Source: Leucosporidium creatinivorum | Taxonomy: Eukaryota > Basidiomycota > Microbotryomycetes > Leucosporidiales > Leucosporidiaceae | Length of the DNA stretch: 64,000 bases | Assembly: GCA_001600635.1 (NCBI GenBank) | Contig: BCKL01000016.1 | Location: forward strand, 548,449 to 612,448 | Reading direction: 5' to 3' | Shown: piece after piece, positions 20,572-35,126 of the stretch | Layout: every line of letters starts with the position of its first letter | How positions within the stretch are numbered: position 1 is the first letter of the stretch | Translations under genes and position numbers: made by a program | Notes under the pieces: model-generated | What the model was told of the DNA's origin: nothing | Seen by the model: only the letters and a program-made list of their open reading frames with translations | Database searches by the model: none

Positions 20572-21627
20572 ATGACCGCTACCGACCTCGGAGACTGGAC
20601 CAAGATCAACACCACCACCATGAGCACTCCAGAGCACTCCTCCTCCACCTCTCCCCTCTTCCCCTCGCCCGCCGTCAGTGCCGCCAGCTCTGAAGACGAA
20701 CCGAGCCTTTCGCCCTCGAAAGAGGATCTCAGCGCCCCCAAGAAGGAGAGCAAGGGGTTCTTGAAGCAGTATCAAACGGTCGAGGAGCGCTTCAAGGTAG
20801 CTGTGCTCCCCTACGTGCTGGAGGATCCTCCCAAGTCTACCGCTTCGCCCGCCGACCCTCGCACCGCCGTACAGAGGGGGCTAGACAACAGCCAGGGCGC
20901 TGCCGTCGCTCTCTTCGTCACTTTAATCATCACATACCTCTGCGGCAAGCTCTTTGGTGTCGAGATCCTTCCCAGCAGCCTCGCCGAGCCGATTAGCGTT
21001 GCCTTCGCCCCGGTCTGGAGCGGAATCACTCTCGCTATAAAGATGCTCAAGGTCCCGCTCGGAATCCTCAAGGTCTACTCGCAGCTCTCCTTTGAACGTG
21101 CTTACGACGTCGTACGCATGATCGTCCACCCTTGGTATCGCTTCGTCGCGCTGGGCTTCGCCGCCTTCTTCGCCTTCCATATCGTCCTCGCACCCCTTCT
21201 CCTCGTCGTCTGGTCCGTCACCCTCCACGATTGGAGCACTCTCAAGATCCTCCCTACCAACTTGGTATCGCCTCCCGTCGCCTACACCCTCGACCACCTC
21301 GTTCTCATCTCGCCGATCCTCGCCCTCGCCCGCTACCGCCCTTCCTGCCTCGGCCCCTTCACCCACCCTTTCATCGCCTACCCTGTTCTCACCCTTTACC
21401 TCTTGTCTGCCGCTCTCGACTGCACCATCCTCGAGGTCTTCAACTACCCCTTCGACCGCTTCGAGAGGATCCTCGCCGAGCATCGCCGCCAGCTCAAGGA
21501 GCAGATGACCAAGGGTGGAGAAGCTGATGATGAAGGGAAGGGAAAAGGAGTGGATGAAAAGATGAGCAACGTCGAGACTGAGAAGAAAGTCACTTCCGAC
21601 GAGCTCAAGCAGCCTTTCCCTTACTGA
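20572..21627 (+). CDS. Multi-pass membrane protein family, copy 4 (intact)
   Basis: A single exon encodes 351 residues and is the tandem partner of copy 3. It begins MTATDLGDWTKI, parallel to copy 3, and has a Ser/Pro/Lys-rich N terminus, the motif YQTVEERFKVAVLPYVLED, several hydrophobic segments (first near VALFVTLIITYLCG), the core SVTLHDWSTLKILP, SPPVAYTLDHLVLISPILA and YPVLTLYLLSAALDC, then FDRFERILAEHR and a Lys/Glu-rich tail. The N-terminal half is much less like copy 3 than the C-terminal half, so the C-terminal module seems to be under stronger constraint. No named family was recognised. The gene converges on MCM4. Confidence 0.8.
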   Translation: MTATDLGDWTKINTTTMSTPEHSSSTSPLFPSPAVSAASSEDEPSLSPSKEDLSAPKKESKGFLKQYQTVEERFKVAVLPYVLEDPPKSTASPADPRTAVQRGLDNSQGAAVALFVTLIITYLCGKLFGVEILPSSLAEPISVAFAPVWSGITLAIKMLKVPLGILKVYSQLSFERAYDVVRMIVHPWYRFVALGFAAFFAFHIVLAPLLLVVWSVTLHDWSTLKILPTNLVSPPVAYTLDHLVLISPILALARYRPSCLGPFTHPFIAYPVLTLYLLSAALDCTILEVFNYPFDRFERILAEHRRQLKEQMTKGGEADDEGKGKGVDEKMSNVETEKKVTSDELKQPFPY

Positions 21628-22110
21628 GGAGAAGCGCCGAGGTGAGTTCGGGTCGAATTCCCTCTCGCAGCGGACGCTAGCTAATGCTCGCACCCCTCGC
21701 AGACGGACAAGAGATAAGATGTGCTTTGCTTGACGCTTGCTTCGCTCCCAGTCGTGTACCTCCTTCGCTACGACCTTCCCTTCGATCTACCCTCTCCTCC
21801 CTCGCCGACTCCTCGATTCGTCCTTTGTGCCATACAGACTTGTCTCGATAAGCCCGAACGCAGAGAGATTTGTAGAGAGTGCGAGAGAGAGAGAGAGAGT
21901 CAAGCAGCAACTCAAGCCTAGTGAAGCGAGCTCGGAGACCTCGGCGAAGCTCTCGGCATGGTGTAACTCGCTTACGAAGGGCGACCGAAGTGGGGGTAGA
22001 ACAGATAAGATGTATTGTCATACAGAGAGAACGCGAGCTAGACAAGATTGACTGATACACCTTCAACGCAAGAACACACCGCCCGAGAACTTCTAAGCCT
22101 CCACTCCTTC
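21628..22110. other. 3' untranslated intron of copy 4; convergent 3' ends
   Basis: A 61-nt GT-AG intron at 21642-21702 lies 14 nt after the stop, matching the length and place of the one after copy 3. Downstream sequence (GGACAAGAGATAAGAT) also resembles that after copy 3. The MCM4 stop lies at the right end. A short GA dinucleotide run lies near 21880-21900. Confidence 0.6.
21642..21702 (+). other. 3' UTR intron of membrane-family copy 4
   Basis: GTGAGT donor 14 nt after the stop, a GCTAAT branch-like site and a CGCAG acceptor; 61 nt long, as after copy 3. Confidence 0.6.
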
Positions 22111-25888
<3,778 letters not shown>

Positions 25889-26404
25889 GCTACACAATTC
25901 GCGATTTGAGTGAGCTTGAGCGAGAGAAACGCGCTTGTAATTGAGCGACGCGTGTGAAGAGGGAGGGAGAACTTACACGTCTGAGTCGAGGAGCTGGGGT
26001 TGCTGGGCGGTCTAGTAGGTCGGCAGTCTCGTCCTGTAGGTGTGCAGGAGACGAAGAACGCGAGACGAAGCCGAGACGAAAGATGAGGGAGGAAGGAGAG
26101 CTGTTGGACGCGACGAGCTCACCTTCATCCCCTTCGAGCGCGCCTCAAAGTATGTCTCACAGGCTCAATCTCTCGCCAGCTTCTGCAGTGGAGTACATAG
26201 CAGCACCGTCGCCCATCGACGCCCCTCTTCCAGCTCGGCGATGCCCTTCCGGCGCTCCCCCTTTCTGGAGCCTCGCAATCTGCTCTGAATGAGGCAAGTA
26301 GCGTCTGGACAGCAGAGAAGTGAGCGAGCTTGCGTCTACTTGCCTCTTGGCTTTGCTCTGTGCACTCCTTCTGCTTGCTTTCGAGCGCCCCCTTCGTCGA
26401 GTCG
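25889..26404. other. Divergent promoter region between MCM4 and the CE16-type esterase
   Basis: The left part holds the MCM4 leader intron at 25890-25976 (GTAAGT donor, TGTAG acceptor). No other gene or clear regulatory site was recognised. Confidence 0.5.
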
Positions 26405-28519
26405 ATGCTGGGTCGTCGTTCCTTCGGCTGCTCGCTGCTCCCCTTTCTCGCCTTCGCCGTGCTGGTGCAGCTCGTGCAAGCTCAGACTGGCTCCGTGGCA
26501 GCGTCGACGCCGAGCATCATTCTTTCTTCGATGAAGTATATGTGAGCAGGTCCCTTCTACTCTGCTGCAGCTTGTGCTAACCCGACCGAGGTTCGCAGAT
26601 TCGCCTTCGGTGGTAATTGGGGCTGAACAGGCAAGGTTGACGCCGATGCTGACCTTGCTCGCTGCACAGACTCATATACAGCAAACGGCTACAACCCAGC
26701 CAAGAGCCTCACACGCAACATCACTCAGCTGGGAGGCGTGAGGCCTTCGCCCAACTCCTAGCTCGGTGCAGATTAGCTCACCTTCTACACCTCGCAGACC
26801 AGCGCCAACGGCTTCAACTGGCTTCAGTACCTGGCGCTCAACAATCCCTCGACCAACAACAGCTATTTCGACCTCGCTGCTTTCGGTGAGCCCGCCTCTT
26901 CGGCGCTCTTGGTCGCCTTCAGCCTCGCCGAGCTGACCTTTTCCCTCGGTCGAAGGCGCTACGGTCAACGGATCGCTCGTCAAGGACAACAATGTGACTG
27001 TGCCGTCTTTTGTCGACCAGGTGAGCTACCCTTCTCCTTCGACTGCCTACTTCTCGCACGCTCGGCGCTCGTGAGCAGCTCAGTGACGCCGCCACCGCAC
27101 TATCCCCTGCATCTTACCGTCTCACAGGTCAGCGTCTTCCAACAATACTTTGTCCCACCACCATCCTCAGTCAAATGGCAAAGCAGCAACACCCTCTTCA
27201 GTGAGCCTCTTTAACCTTCGCCGAAGCTCGCCTCAGTAAACTTCGCCGAAGCTCGAGTCAGCTGACCCGCTCGGCCTGCTGCAGCGCTCTGGTTCGGCAT
27301 TAACGACATTGGCTTTAGTTACATCAATGATTACGAGCTCCCCGTGATCTTGCCGGAGATTGGAGCCAGCTACAATCTCATGATTTCACTTCTCTACGCT
27401 GCGGGAGGTGAGTCGTCCCCTTCCCCTCTGCTACCTCTCCCTCGCTGACCCTATGCTTCAGCTCGCAACTTCCTCATCCTCGGCGTCCCCCCAACGCAGC
27501 GCACCCCGCTCATCACCTCCTTCGGCGACGACGCCGTGACCGAAGTCGCCAATAGCATCAGCCTCTTCAACGTCATGCTCGCCAATTATGCTACATCGTT
27601 CACCACTCTGTTCCCTGGTGCCAACATGGTGCTGTTCGACACTCAACCGATCTTTAATGAGGTGAGTTCGGCGATGGCGCTGAGGAGAGGGAGCGCCGAG
27701 CTCACCCCCGCGGGTCTGCACGCACAGATATTGGACGACCCTTACAAATACGGAATCACGGATGCTGTCAATACCTGCGAGGACTACATTAACGTCGACC
27801 TCGACCCGCTGGTCAATCTACCGAGCTGCCCCTGGCCGTTCGACCAATAGTGAGTTCGGCTGGGGCTACTTCTCGAGCTGTAGCTGAGCAGATCACTCGA
27901 CAGCTTTTGGAAGAACGACTACCATCCGACTTGGGTCGTGCACAAGCTGCTGGCGGAGGGTGAGTCTTGGCGCTGCAGGCTAAAGGCCGAGAGTAATTCG
28001 CTGACCCTCTCGCCTGGGTAGTCGTCGCCAAGGTTCGCTCATTCTTCCCTATGAACCCTTCCCAGGCTGTCGTATCACGGCACGCCTCTCCCGTGCGCCG
28101 AGCTAACCCTCTCCCTCCCTTCCGCCGAACAGCAACTCACGCCGAACGTCTCCCCCGCCAACGCCACCTCAATCCCCACCACCTCCGCCTCGGTCACCAC
28201 CGCCCGCAACGTCTCTCGCACGTCCACCGCTCTAATCTCCACCATTATCAGCAACAGCAGCACTCGGACGACCACTCTCCTCGCTTCAGGCTCGGGTAGC
28301 AGCATGAGCCTCAGTGCCGGATCAACGACGAGCAAGAATATTGAGAGCGTCAACTCGGTCATAGCTGGACGACCTACCACCGCTTCGCTCATACTCCCGA
28401 GCTCGACTGCTCCACCGTGCTCGTCTTCACCGACCTCGGCGGCGGGGTGCACGAGGGGAGAAGCAGGTGGCTGGGGATGGATCGGCGCGCTGTTGGGTGC
28501 TGTGGCGGTTCTGTTGTAG
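26405..28519 (+). CDS. Secreted GDSL/SGNH esterase, CE16-like, probably GPI-anchored
   Basis: The protein starts with a signal peptide (MLGRRSFGCSLLPFLAFAVL, cleaved after VQAQ). The SGNH blocks are present: FAFGDSYTANGYN with the catalytic Ser, the Gly-containing block II (FDLAAFGATVNGSLV), LWFGINDIGFS with the block III Asn, and KNDYHPTWVVH with the catalytic Asp and His. This order fits fungal carbohydrate esterase family 16, which removes acetyl groups from hemicellulose fragments. After the enzyme comes a Ser/Thr-rich region and a hydrophobic tail (WIGALLGAVAVLL) that suggests GPI attachment. About ten exons are used, including one of 14 nt that carries the start of the GDSY motif. The substrate is inferred from the family. 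Confidence 0.82.
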
Positions 28520-28604
28520 ATAGTAGCTCTCTAGACGCGTCATCGCACTTATCTCACTGCATCAATCTTATGTTCATTTCCACCGACCCTCACCTCGGCT
28601 CGGT

Positions 28605-30067
28605 TCAAGTCTTCTTCATCCCTCCCTCCATAGCGATCCTCAAGTACTCAAACACGACACTAAAGTCCTTGCCCGCAAACTCCTCATGCTTGTTGATAGT
28701 GTTGTAGAGGGTGGTCGTCAGGCCTCCGATAGGCAGGGGAGTGTTGGTGGACTTGGAGGCAGCGATAGCGAGGTTGAGGTCCTTGGTCATGAGCTTGGTG
28801 AGGAACCCGCCTTCGTACTCGCGGTCTGCTGGGGGCTTGATCGAGGGAGTGGCGCCGGGGGAAGGGTTGTTCAGCTCGGAGGCCCAGCACTTTCCGGTCT
28901 GCGAGCGCCACCGGGGGAGAGTCAGCGCTGGGAGTGAGAAGTGCGAGAGGACAATGTACCGAGGTGTTGAGGATAGAGGCGAGAAGCTCAGGTGCGAGTC
29001 CGAGCGATTGGCCGAGGAGCATGGCCTCGCTGTGAACGGAGGGGAGGTCAGCTCAGCGCTCGGCTTGACCTGAAAAGTGAGCAGCTTACGCGGTCCCGAC
29101 CATCGTGATACCCAGAAGCAGGCTGTAGAGAGAGATGTCAGCAAGATCTGATGCTCAGATTGTGTTGAAACGCACTTGTTGGCAATCTTAGCCGCCCTAC
29201 GCGAGAAGAGACGGGTCAGTGACCGGCTCAGCAAGACCGAGAGATGTGAAGCAAGCTTACAGCCCATTTCCAGAGTCACCGCAGTGGATAGCACGCTTGC
29301 CCATTAGGTCGAGGTACTTTTTTGCCCTCTCGAAGCTGTGGGAGCCGAGCGAGGGTCAGCTGACTGCCGAGCGCTGAGAGTCGCAGGCGGAGACTCACGC
29401 CGCCTCGGGACCTCCCACCATGAACGACAGGGTTCCATTCTGTGCTCCGACGATACCTAGAGTCAGACGAACGTATCAGCTCATTCCCCTTCCTCTCGGA
29501 TCCGAGCTGCTCACCTCCGGACATGGGCGAATCAATCATAGATCCACCGAGGGCACCAATCTTGCTGGCCACCTCCTTTGCTACAGACTGCTCCAACGTC
29601 GTGCAATCAATGAAGAGCGACTCTGCCCTCCTCTCCTGGTCCAGCTCCTTGAGGGCGTCGGCCAGTCCACCTTCGCCGAGGTAGACCTCCTCGACCTGCG
29701 GCGAAGAGGGTAGGGAGGTGATGACCGTAGCGGCTAAACGAGCGACCCCAGCTGGCGAGGAAGCAGGGATGACATCCCGTCCGGCGTAGGCGCGAGTGTG
29801 CTCGTTGAGGAAGCTGTCGACCGCGGGCTGAAAGGCATCGTACACCACGAATGCCGGCTTCTGCTTCTTGGGGTCGTAGACTCCTTCTACGCCCGCAAAG
29901 GTCTTGTTCATGAGGTTGGCGGCCATCCCTCGGCCCATGGCGCCTGGAAAGTGCGAAGGAGGTCAGCTGGGGCGCACTTTGTGAGGAGATTGCAGGAGCT
30001 TACCGAGGCCGATGAAGCCGATGGTGTTGCTCCGGTTGAGCTGGGAAAGAATCCTGGTGGGGAGCAT
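28605..30067 (-). CDS. 3-hydroxyisobutyrate dehydrogenase, mitochondrial
   Basis: This NAD-dependent enzyme oxidises 3-hydroxyisobutyrate to methylmalonate semialdehyde in valine breakdown. The start MLPTRILSQLNRSNTIGFIG gives a short basic leader followed by the nucleotide-binding loop GFIGLGAMGRGMAANL. The substrate block DSPMSGG and the catalytic block with Lys (NGLAAKIANNLLLGI) are both present, and the C terminus reads NKHEEFAGKDFSVVFEYL. Several short introns join in frame. The start at 30067 is the first ATG once a 204-nt leader intron (30235-30438) is removed. The stop lies only 85 bases from that of the esterase gene, so the two 3' ends face each other closely. Confidence 0.9.
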
Positions 30068-30923
30068 CGTGTCTGCAGGTGTGGAGGAGAGCGAGCGCTG
30101 CTGAAGGAGCCGACGGAGGGATGGATCTGAAGCGGAAGTCGAGCTGAGCTGTTGCAGGTGGCTGTGAGGGCTTGAGGCGGCGAGTTGTAGAGGTAAAACA
30201 CTGCTGTGCGGCTCCGGAGGGTCTGTGGAAGTCGCTGTGCGGCGAAGAAGGGGGTCAGCTCCGGAGGGAGAGCGCAACAGCCCGCTTGAAGCTAGCTGGG
30301 CTTCCACAGCTCTCCGAGCAGCGCGCAAAGCACGGCGGAGCTATGAACCATCCATATCCCCTCTCTGCTGATGTAGCAGAGCCGAGGAAGCCGTAGAGGG
30401 GCCAGCACAAGCAAGTGGGGCAGCCGCAGAGGACTCACGAGCTGAAGCGAGGGGCTGGAGTCTGAAGAGGTCTAAGCTGTAGTGAGTCGGTGCTCTTGAT
30501 GTGCTACTGCTGAGCTGCCGACGAGGCGAAGCTACGAGCCGAGTGAATGGCGGGAGGTCAAGCAGTTCCGCCAGCCGAGCGCTCTCAGTCGAGCCGACGA
30601 TCCGCCGACTGAGGGGTGTTGCTTGTCGTGTAGAGTATCAAATCTGACCGATCTGTAATCTGTGTTCATGTCACTTTCGACTGTGCTTGTTTGGTTGAGC
30701 CTCTTGGGCATTCGCCGAGCTCGGCGCTTGCTCTCTGGCCCAGCTCGCTGCTGCAGGCGTCTCTTCGCGCTCAAAGACTTTGTCGAATGGCTTGACTGGG
30801 GAATGATTCGAAAGCAGGGAAGGGTATACTACTGATCTGAAGCGCACAAGCTCAAGCCGACCTCATTGACCTCCTCGTCTGCTCCTCCTCCGCCATCTCC
30901 TGCTGCACCCTCCGAGCTTCCCC
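30068..30923. other. Leader of HIBADH and intergenic DNA before the zinc-finger gene
   Basis: The left part holds the spliced HIBADH leader, with a likely intron at 30235-30438. The right part holds the 3' end of the zinc-finger gene. No other gene was recognised. Confidence 0.5.
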
Positions 30924-32124
30924 TCACCACCCGATCGTCTGCTGCACTCTTCCCAGCTGCTGGAAGCAACCTCCGCGCTTCAAATGCGACACCAGCGCGC
31001 TAAACAGGCTAAACTGCTGCCTGCACTCCTGGCTCGGGCAGCGGTAGAGCTTGTCGGGGAACTCCTGGTTCGAGTAGACATGGACGGAAGAGTTGAGGTG
31101 CTGGTTGAGGGCTTGGGCGGTCTTGAAGAGGCGAGGACGAGGGCGAGGAGGGCAGAGGACACAGAAGTAGGCCTGGTCCTCGTGGCTCCAGGCGTCCGAA
31201 GTGACTGGGTGTTGGTAAGCGGGAGGGGGGTTCGGGTTGTTGTTGATGAATCCGATGAGACGCTGGGCTTGAGGGTTGGTGACGACGCTCGTGCGGTCGT
31301 GGTTGACGATGAAGCGGTCGACGCCTCCGCGATCCATGCCCGAGCTGCAGGTTCCCGATTCGAGGTGCAGAGTCGCGTCGCCAAGGGAGCCGAACATCCT
31401 CGTGCAGTTGCCGCCGAACCTGGTCGACGGGCAGGGAACCGTAAGGGGTCGGTGGAGCGCCGAGTTGCGGTGCTGAGATGGGCGATGCGAAGGCGGCCGA
31501 GCAGTCGCGCAAAGGACAGAAGGGAGAGGGAAGTAGAGGAGGGAGACGGGGAGCGCGATCAGAGGTTGGGCGAACGAGCGAACGAGCGAACGAGGGAAGA
31601 GGAAGTGAGGCAAGGTCAGCGCTAGCTCTTCGTCCGCCGAGCGTGAGAACGACACTTACGGCCGTCCACTCCTGCTGAGTCCTGAAAATGCGGCGGCAGT
31701 CGCTACAGTAGACACTCGGGTGCGCTTGCCTCGCGTGCTCGTGCAGGCCGATTGGCTCCTTGAAAAGCATGAGCATCCCGCTGCAGCGCACCTGGAGTGA
31801 ACGCTGTTCTGATGACCTTGGAGAGCTTGAGGAGAGGCGTGATGCGAGTCGCAGAGGTTGCAGAAGTTGTGAATGGGGTTGTTGCACCAGTGCGAGCGAA
31901 GGGCGGGGATTGAGCCGAAGATGATGTCGCAACCTGCGCCGAGGGGAGGGAAGGAGTGAGCGGGACTTGCTCGGCGAAGGCCCTGAGCAGCGCAGAGCCT
32001 TACTCTGACACCAGGCGTGACCGTAGGAGTTCAATAGATGCGAGTCCAGTCCATAGTCGTCGTTGAAGGTCCTACTACACTGGTCGCAGATCGGTCGGCC
32101 GTAGTAGTCGCGGCGGCGAGGCAT
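30924..32124 (-). CDS. C2H2 zinc-finger protein (frame anomaly near 31770-31790)
   Basis: The protein starts MPRRRDYYGRPICDQC and carries a series of C2H2-type fingers: CDQCSRTFNDDYGLDSH, CNLCDSHHASPQALQGH, YCSDCRRIF and, near the C terminus, CPSQECRQQF with H-LKRGGC. The middle has an F-GGNCTRMF / LHLESGTCSSG block seen in a group of basidiomycete zinc-finger proteins. After the third finger motif (near 31770-31790) coding moves to the frame one base back. No acceptable intron explains this; only an 11-nt gap would fit. So the gene may be damaged or one base may be missing in the draft. A long intron (about 180 nt, near 31480-31660) holds a short tandem repeat. DNA targets are unknown. Confidence 0.65.
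31571..31594 (+). repeat. 8-nt tandem repeat inside an intron
   Basis: Three copies of CGAACGAG lie inside the long intron of the zinc-finger gene. Confidence 0.75.
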
Positions 32125-32913
32125 CCTTGAGCAGCTGCGAGGACAAGGAGCAGGTCAGCGAGCTGAAACCAGAACACTCTGCTTTGCTCCAAGTAGGCTC
32201 GGCTCATAGTGTGACCTCTCTGCTCTGTAAGCAGCCTCAACAACGAGCCGCAGTCGAGGCTGAGAAAGAGCGTGCTCGGCGCGAGTTGAGAAGCGCGAAA
32301 GGAGCTCGGAACGCGTCGCTCGTGAGCAAGGACAGAGGACTGAACTCACCAATGGCTCCTGAGTGCTCTGCAAACGAGCGAAAGTCAGCTACACGAGCGT
32401 AAGAGCTCGAACAAAGTCTGAATGCGCACCGTGACTTGGTTCAGGCGCGAATGGGCCTTGCCTACAGCGAGGACCTAGTGCCAGGGACAACCAGACAGTC
32501 TTCTAGGGCGATGCAGGCGTCCACGCGTGCGAATGAGAGCTGAGACGAGACGAGCAGCGATGGGAAGGAGCAAGAGCTGAGCGCTGAAGCGCTGAATCGC
32601 CTCTCTCCCTTCAACTTCTACCTCGTCTCAGCTCACCTCGACTCGGGCTCTTCTCGACACAGCCAATCAAGCTCTGCAGGACTGCTCGCTGCTCGCTGCT
32701 ACTCGTCAAGCCTTGGAATACGCTTCGCCGCTCTACAAGTCGAGCTTGGGCTCTGCTGAGCGTTTCTCAGGTGAGCAGACTGCATCCATGGCCCGTCTTG
32801 CCGCTCTGGTCGGTTGCTGACGTCTTTCTATCATACAGAAGCCTTCTACCGCTGGACCAAGCTTCTCCGCCGAACTCGACCCGTCTCGCGCCGACTCCTC
32901 CTACCGTCTCGTC
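32125..32913. other. Divergent region between zinc-finger and F-box-like genes
   Basis: The right end holds a likely leader intron at 32771-32838 (GTGAGC donor, TGCTGAC branch site, TACAG acceptor) upstream of the F-box-like start. The rest shows no supported gene. Confidence 0.55.
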
Positions 32914-34017
32914 ATGGACCGCATCCCGCTCGAGATCCTCGTACACATCGTCAAGATGGCGGGCGAGTCTCGCTGGAGCTGGAGGATTGACGCTTGGCAA
33001 GAGCGGCAGCGAACGCTGGCCAATGCATCGCTCGTTGCTCGGCGCTGGCGCCAACCCGCACAGGAGGAGCTTTGGCGCACGCTACGGGTCTTGCGCGAGA
33101 GTGAATTGGAAGCGCTGTTGAACAGCCCGGCGCTGGGGAACCATCGCCCTCAATCCGTCCTCATCTCGCGCCTTTCGCCAATGCAGACGGTCCTCTTACT
33201 CGCCCACTGCACGGGCGTCACAGAGGTATATATTCGCAATGTTAAAGGAGAAGGCATTGGTTGTGGTTTCCTTTCCCTGCCCTCGCTCTCGGGTAAGTCG
33301 TTGTGCTTTGTCATTGCCCGAAGGTTTGGAGCTGACCACGTTCGGACCTCACCGCTTTGCAGCTCTTCACACTCTGGCTATGCACAGGTGCAGTTTTGAC
33401 ACGCGCGACCAGGGCCGAATCATCACGTCTTCGGCTTTAATCACCGACCTATACCTCGTTGCAGACGACGAGGCTATGCCCTACCCTCCTGCCCTCGCTC
33501 GAACCATCTTTCCTGGCGCCACCCTCACGACCCTCCACCTGCCTGGCAAAGACGTCGTGCAGGAGGACGCACCTCATCTCCACCTTCTATCCCACTCTCT
33601 CGCCTATCTTTGCGTCGGTGGCTACGCCTCCCTTCCGCCCTTTGTCGACGCCCTCGCCGAACTCCGTGCACTCAAGCGCCTCGACTACGGCGGTACAGCC
33701 GCCACCTTGCCTGGCGTGATCGATACGCTGAAGGCATGTACACTGGACCACGTTCGCCTCATGAGGCCGTCCATGGAAGCAGCGGACGACTGCGACTCGA
33801 TCCTCGCCTCACTCGCCTTGCCCGCGATGCAGCGGCTCACTACACTGGACATTGCCCTTGAGGAGAGCGACGACAGTCGATATCCTTGGCTAGCCTCCCT
33901 GCGGACGGAGTGCAAGCAACGCGCCATTCGACTTCACCGAAAGCAAGGTTAGTCGCATCCTTGGGGGGAGCAATGCGGAGCTCTACTGACTCAGACTCGC
34001 CTGCAGCGGACCGCTAA
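32914..34017 (+). CDS. F-box-like/LRR-like protein
   Basis: The N terminus (IPLEILVHIVKMAG, then LANASLVARRWRQPAQEELW) is an F-box-like fold. The rest is a run of irregular leucine-rich segments (LITDLYLVADD, TLTTLHLPG, LKRLDYGG, MQRLTTLDIALEE). Fungal genomes of this group carry many such proteins; they are presumed substrate adaptors for SCF ubiquitin ligases, which is inference. One intron after SLPSLS (near 33292-33360) restores frame. A last short intron (33948-34006) would end the protein ADR; if unspliced the stop comes at 33950-33952, so the final few residues are uncertain. Confidence 0.65.
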
Positions 34018-34304
34018 GCGAGTGAAGCAAGCTAGGATCCTGCAATAACGTACACCATGTTTAACTCGACTCAGCCTCAATCGGCGAGGCTTCGGCGAAG
34101 GCTCGGTGCTCGGCAGCTCGTCGCTCCATCACTCGTCGACAGTATTCGAACCGCTCTACTCGTTTCTCCCTCGTCTACTTGTCGCGCCGGCCTTTCGAAG
34201 CGATTCATCTCTCCCTTCTCGCGAAAAGGCGCTGACATCATCCGGGCAACTCGAGCAGATCGAACGCGCCCGTTCGTCGCTCTTCCTCCTGCGGCTCACT
34301 AAAG

Positions 34305-35126
34305 ATGGCTCCTTCGTTCCCATTTCACCTTCCTTACATCGAGCTGAATCTACGAGAGCGACCGGATCTGTATCGCATTGGCAAGGGAGAGCAAGGTGAG
34401 TCGTCGTCCTTTCTCGCTCAAGCTCGCTCGCTGACTTCGACATCGCTGCAGGCGTCCTTTCGGTCGAGCCTTACAAGTCGGAGCTTTTACCTTTATGTAC
34501 GTCTACGGCTCCCTCCCACCGATCTTCCGCTTACGCCTCGCCGATCCTTGCTTCGCAGGGCGCTTCAAGAACCCCGAAGTGGCCACCGAGTCCTCTACAG
34601 CCTTGCGCGAGAAGTTCGACGAGTACAAGGACGATGGCGACTTTGTTGGGTGCGACATGACTCGCAAGTTTGTGAGTTTAGCGCCTCCGTTTCGAGCGCC
34701 GAGCTCGGAGCTACCCCTGCTTCGGCCTACAGATGCAGATGGGCTACACCCGAGCTCGTCGATACGCCAACCACAAAGGTATCTTCTCACTCAGGCTCCT
34801 CGCTACCCAGCTCACCTGACCCACGACCTGCAGGCGGCAAGAAGTACGAAACGGTCGACGGCAAGAAGACCCTCATCCCTCGCTTGGACATTGCCGACCA
34901 AGAGCCCGACAAGGTCCGAGCAGCAGAAATCTTTACCGAGCAGTTGGAGCTCCTCAACGCGGACAAGACTTACATCCGCCTGCGGGAGAAGCACAAACTC
35001 GAGCATGAGAGCAAGGAGCTGGATCTGAGCGGGATTGAGGTCATCGGGGGTGTGCCGGCGGAGAGAGGTGGTGAAGCGAAAGGTGAAGTTGGGAAGAGGA
35101 AGAGGAAGACTGCTGTAAAGAAGTAG
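34305..35126 (+). CDS. DUF4385-family protein
   Basis: Five exons give about 200 residues matching the DUF4385 family, which is shared by bacteria and fungi and has no settled function. The typical blocks are all present: ELNLRERPDLYRIGKGEQGV, EPYKSELLPLWRFK, the FVGCDMTRKF block, MQMGYTRARRYANHKGG and a helical part with DKVRAAEIFTEQLELL. The C terminus is Lys/Arg-rich (GKRKRKTAVKK) and could be a nuclear signal. Introns sit inside conserved blocks (for instance within LPLW-RF and ANHK-GG), and the match of the rejoined blocks confirms them. Confidence 0.85.
   Translation: MAPSFPFHLPYIELNLRERPDLYRIGKGEQGESSSFLAQARSLTSTSLQASFRSSLTSRSFYLYVRLRLPPTDLPLTPRRSLLRRALQEPRSGHRVLYSLAREVRRVQGRWRLCWVRHDSQVCEFSASVSSAELGATPASAYRCRWATPELVDTPTTKVSSHSGSSLPSSPDPRPAGGKKYETVDGKKTLIPRLDIADQEPDKVRAAEIFTEQLELLNADKTYIRLREKHKLEHESKELDLSGIEVIGGVPAERGGEAKGEVGKRKRKTAVKK

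Noticed and set aside
20923-21693. Long minus-strand open frame of 256 codons opposite membrane-family copy 4
   Set aside because: It is the complement of a GC-rich coding frame, is highly acidic and has no motif, while the plus strand has clear homology to copy 3.
31760-31800. An 11-nt intron (GTGCGCTGCAG) in the zinc-finger gene
   Set aside because: It would restore the frame but is far below any workable intron length and has no branch site.
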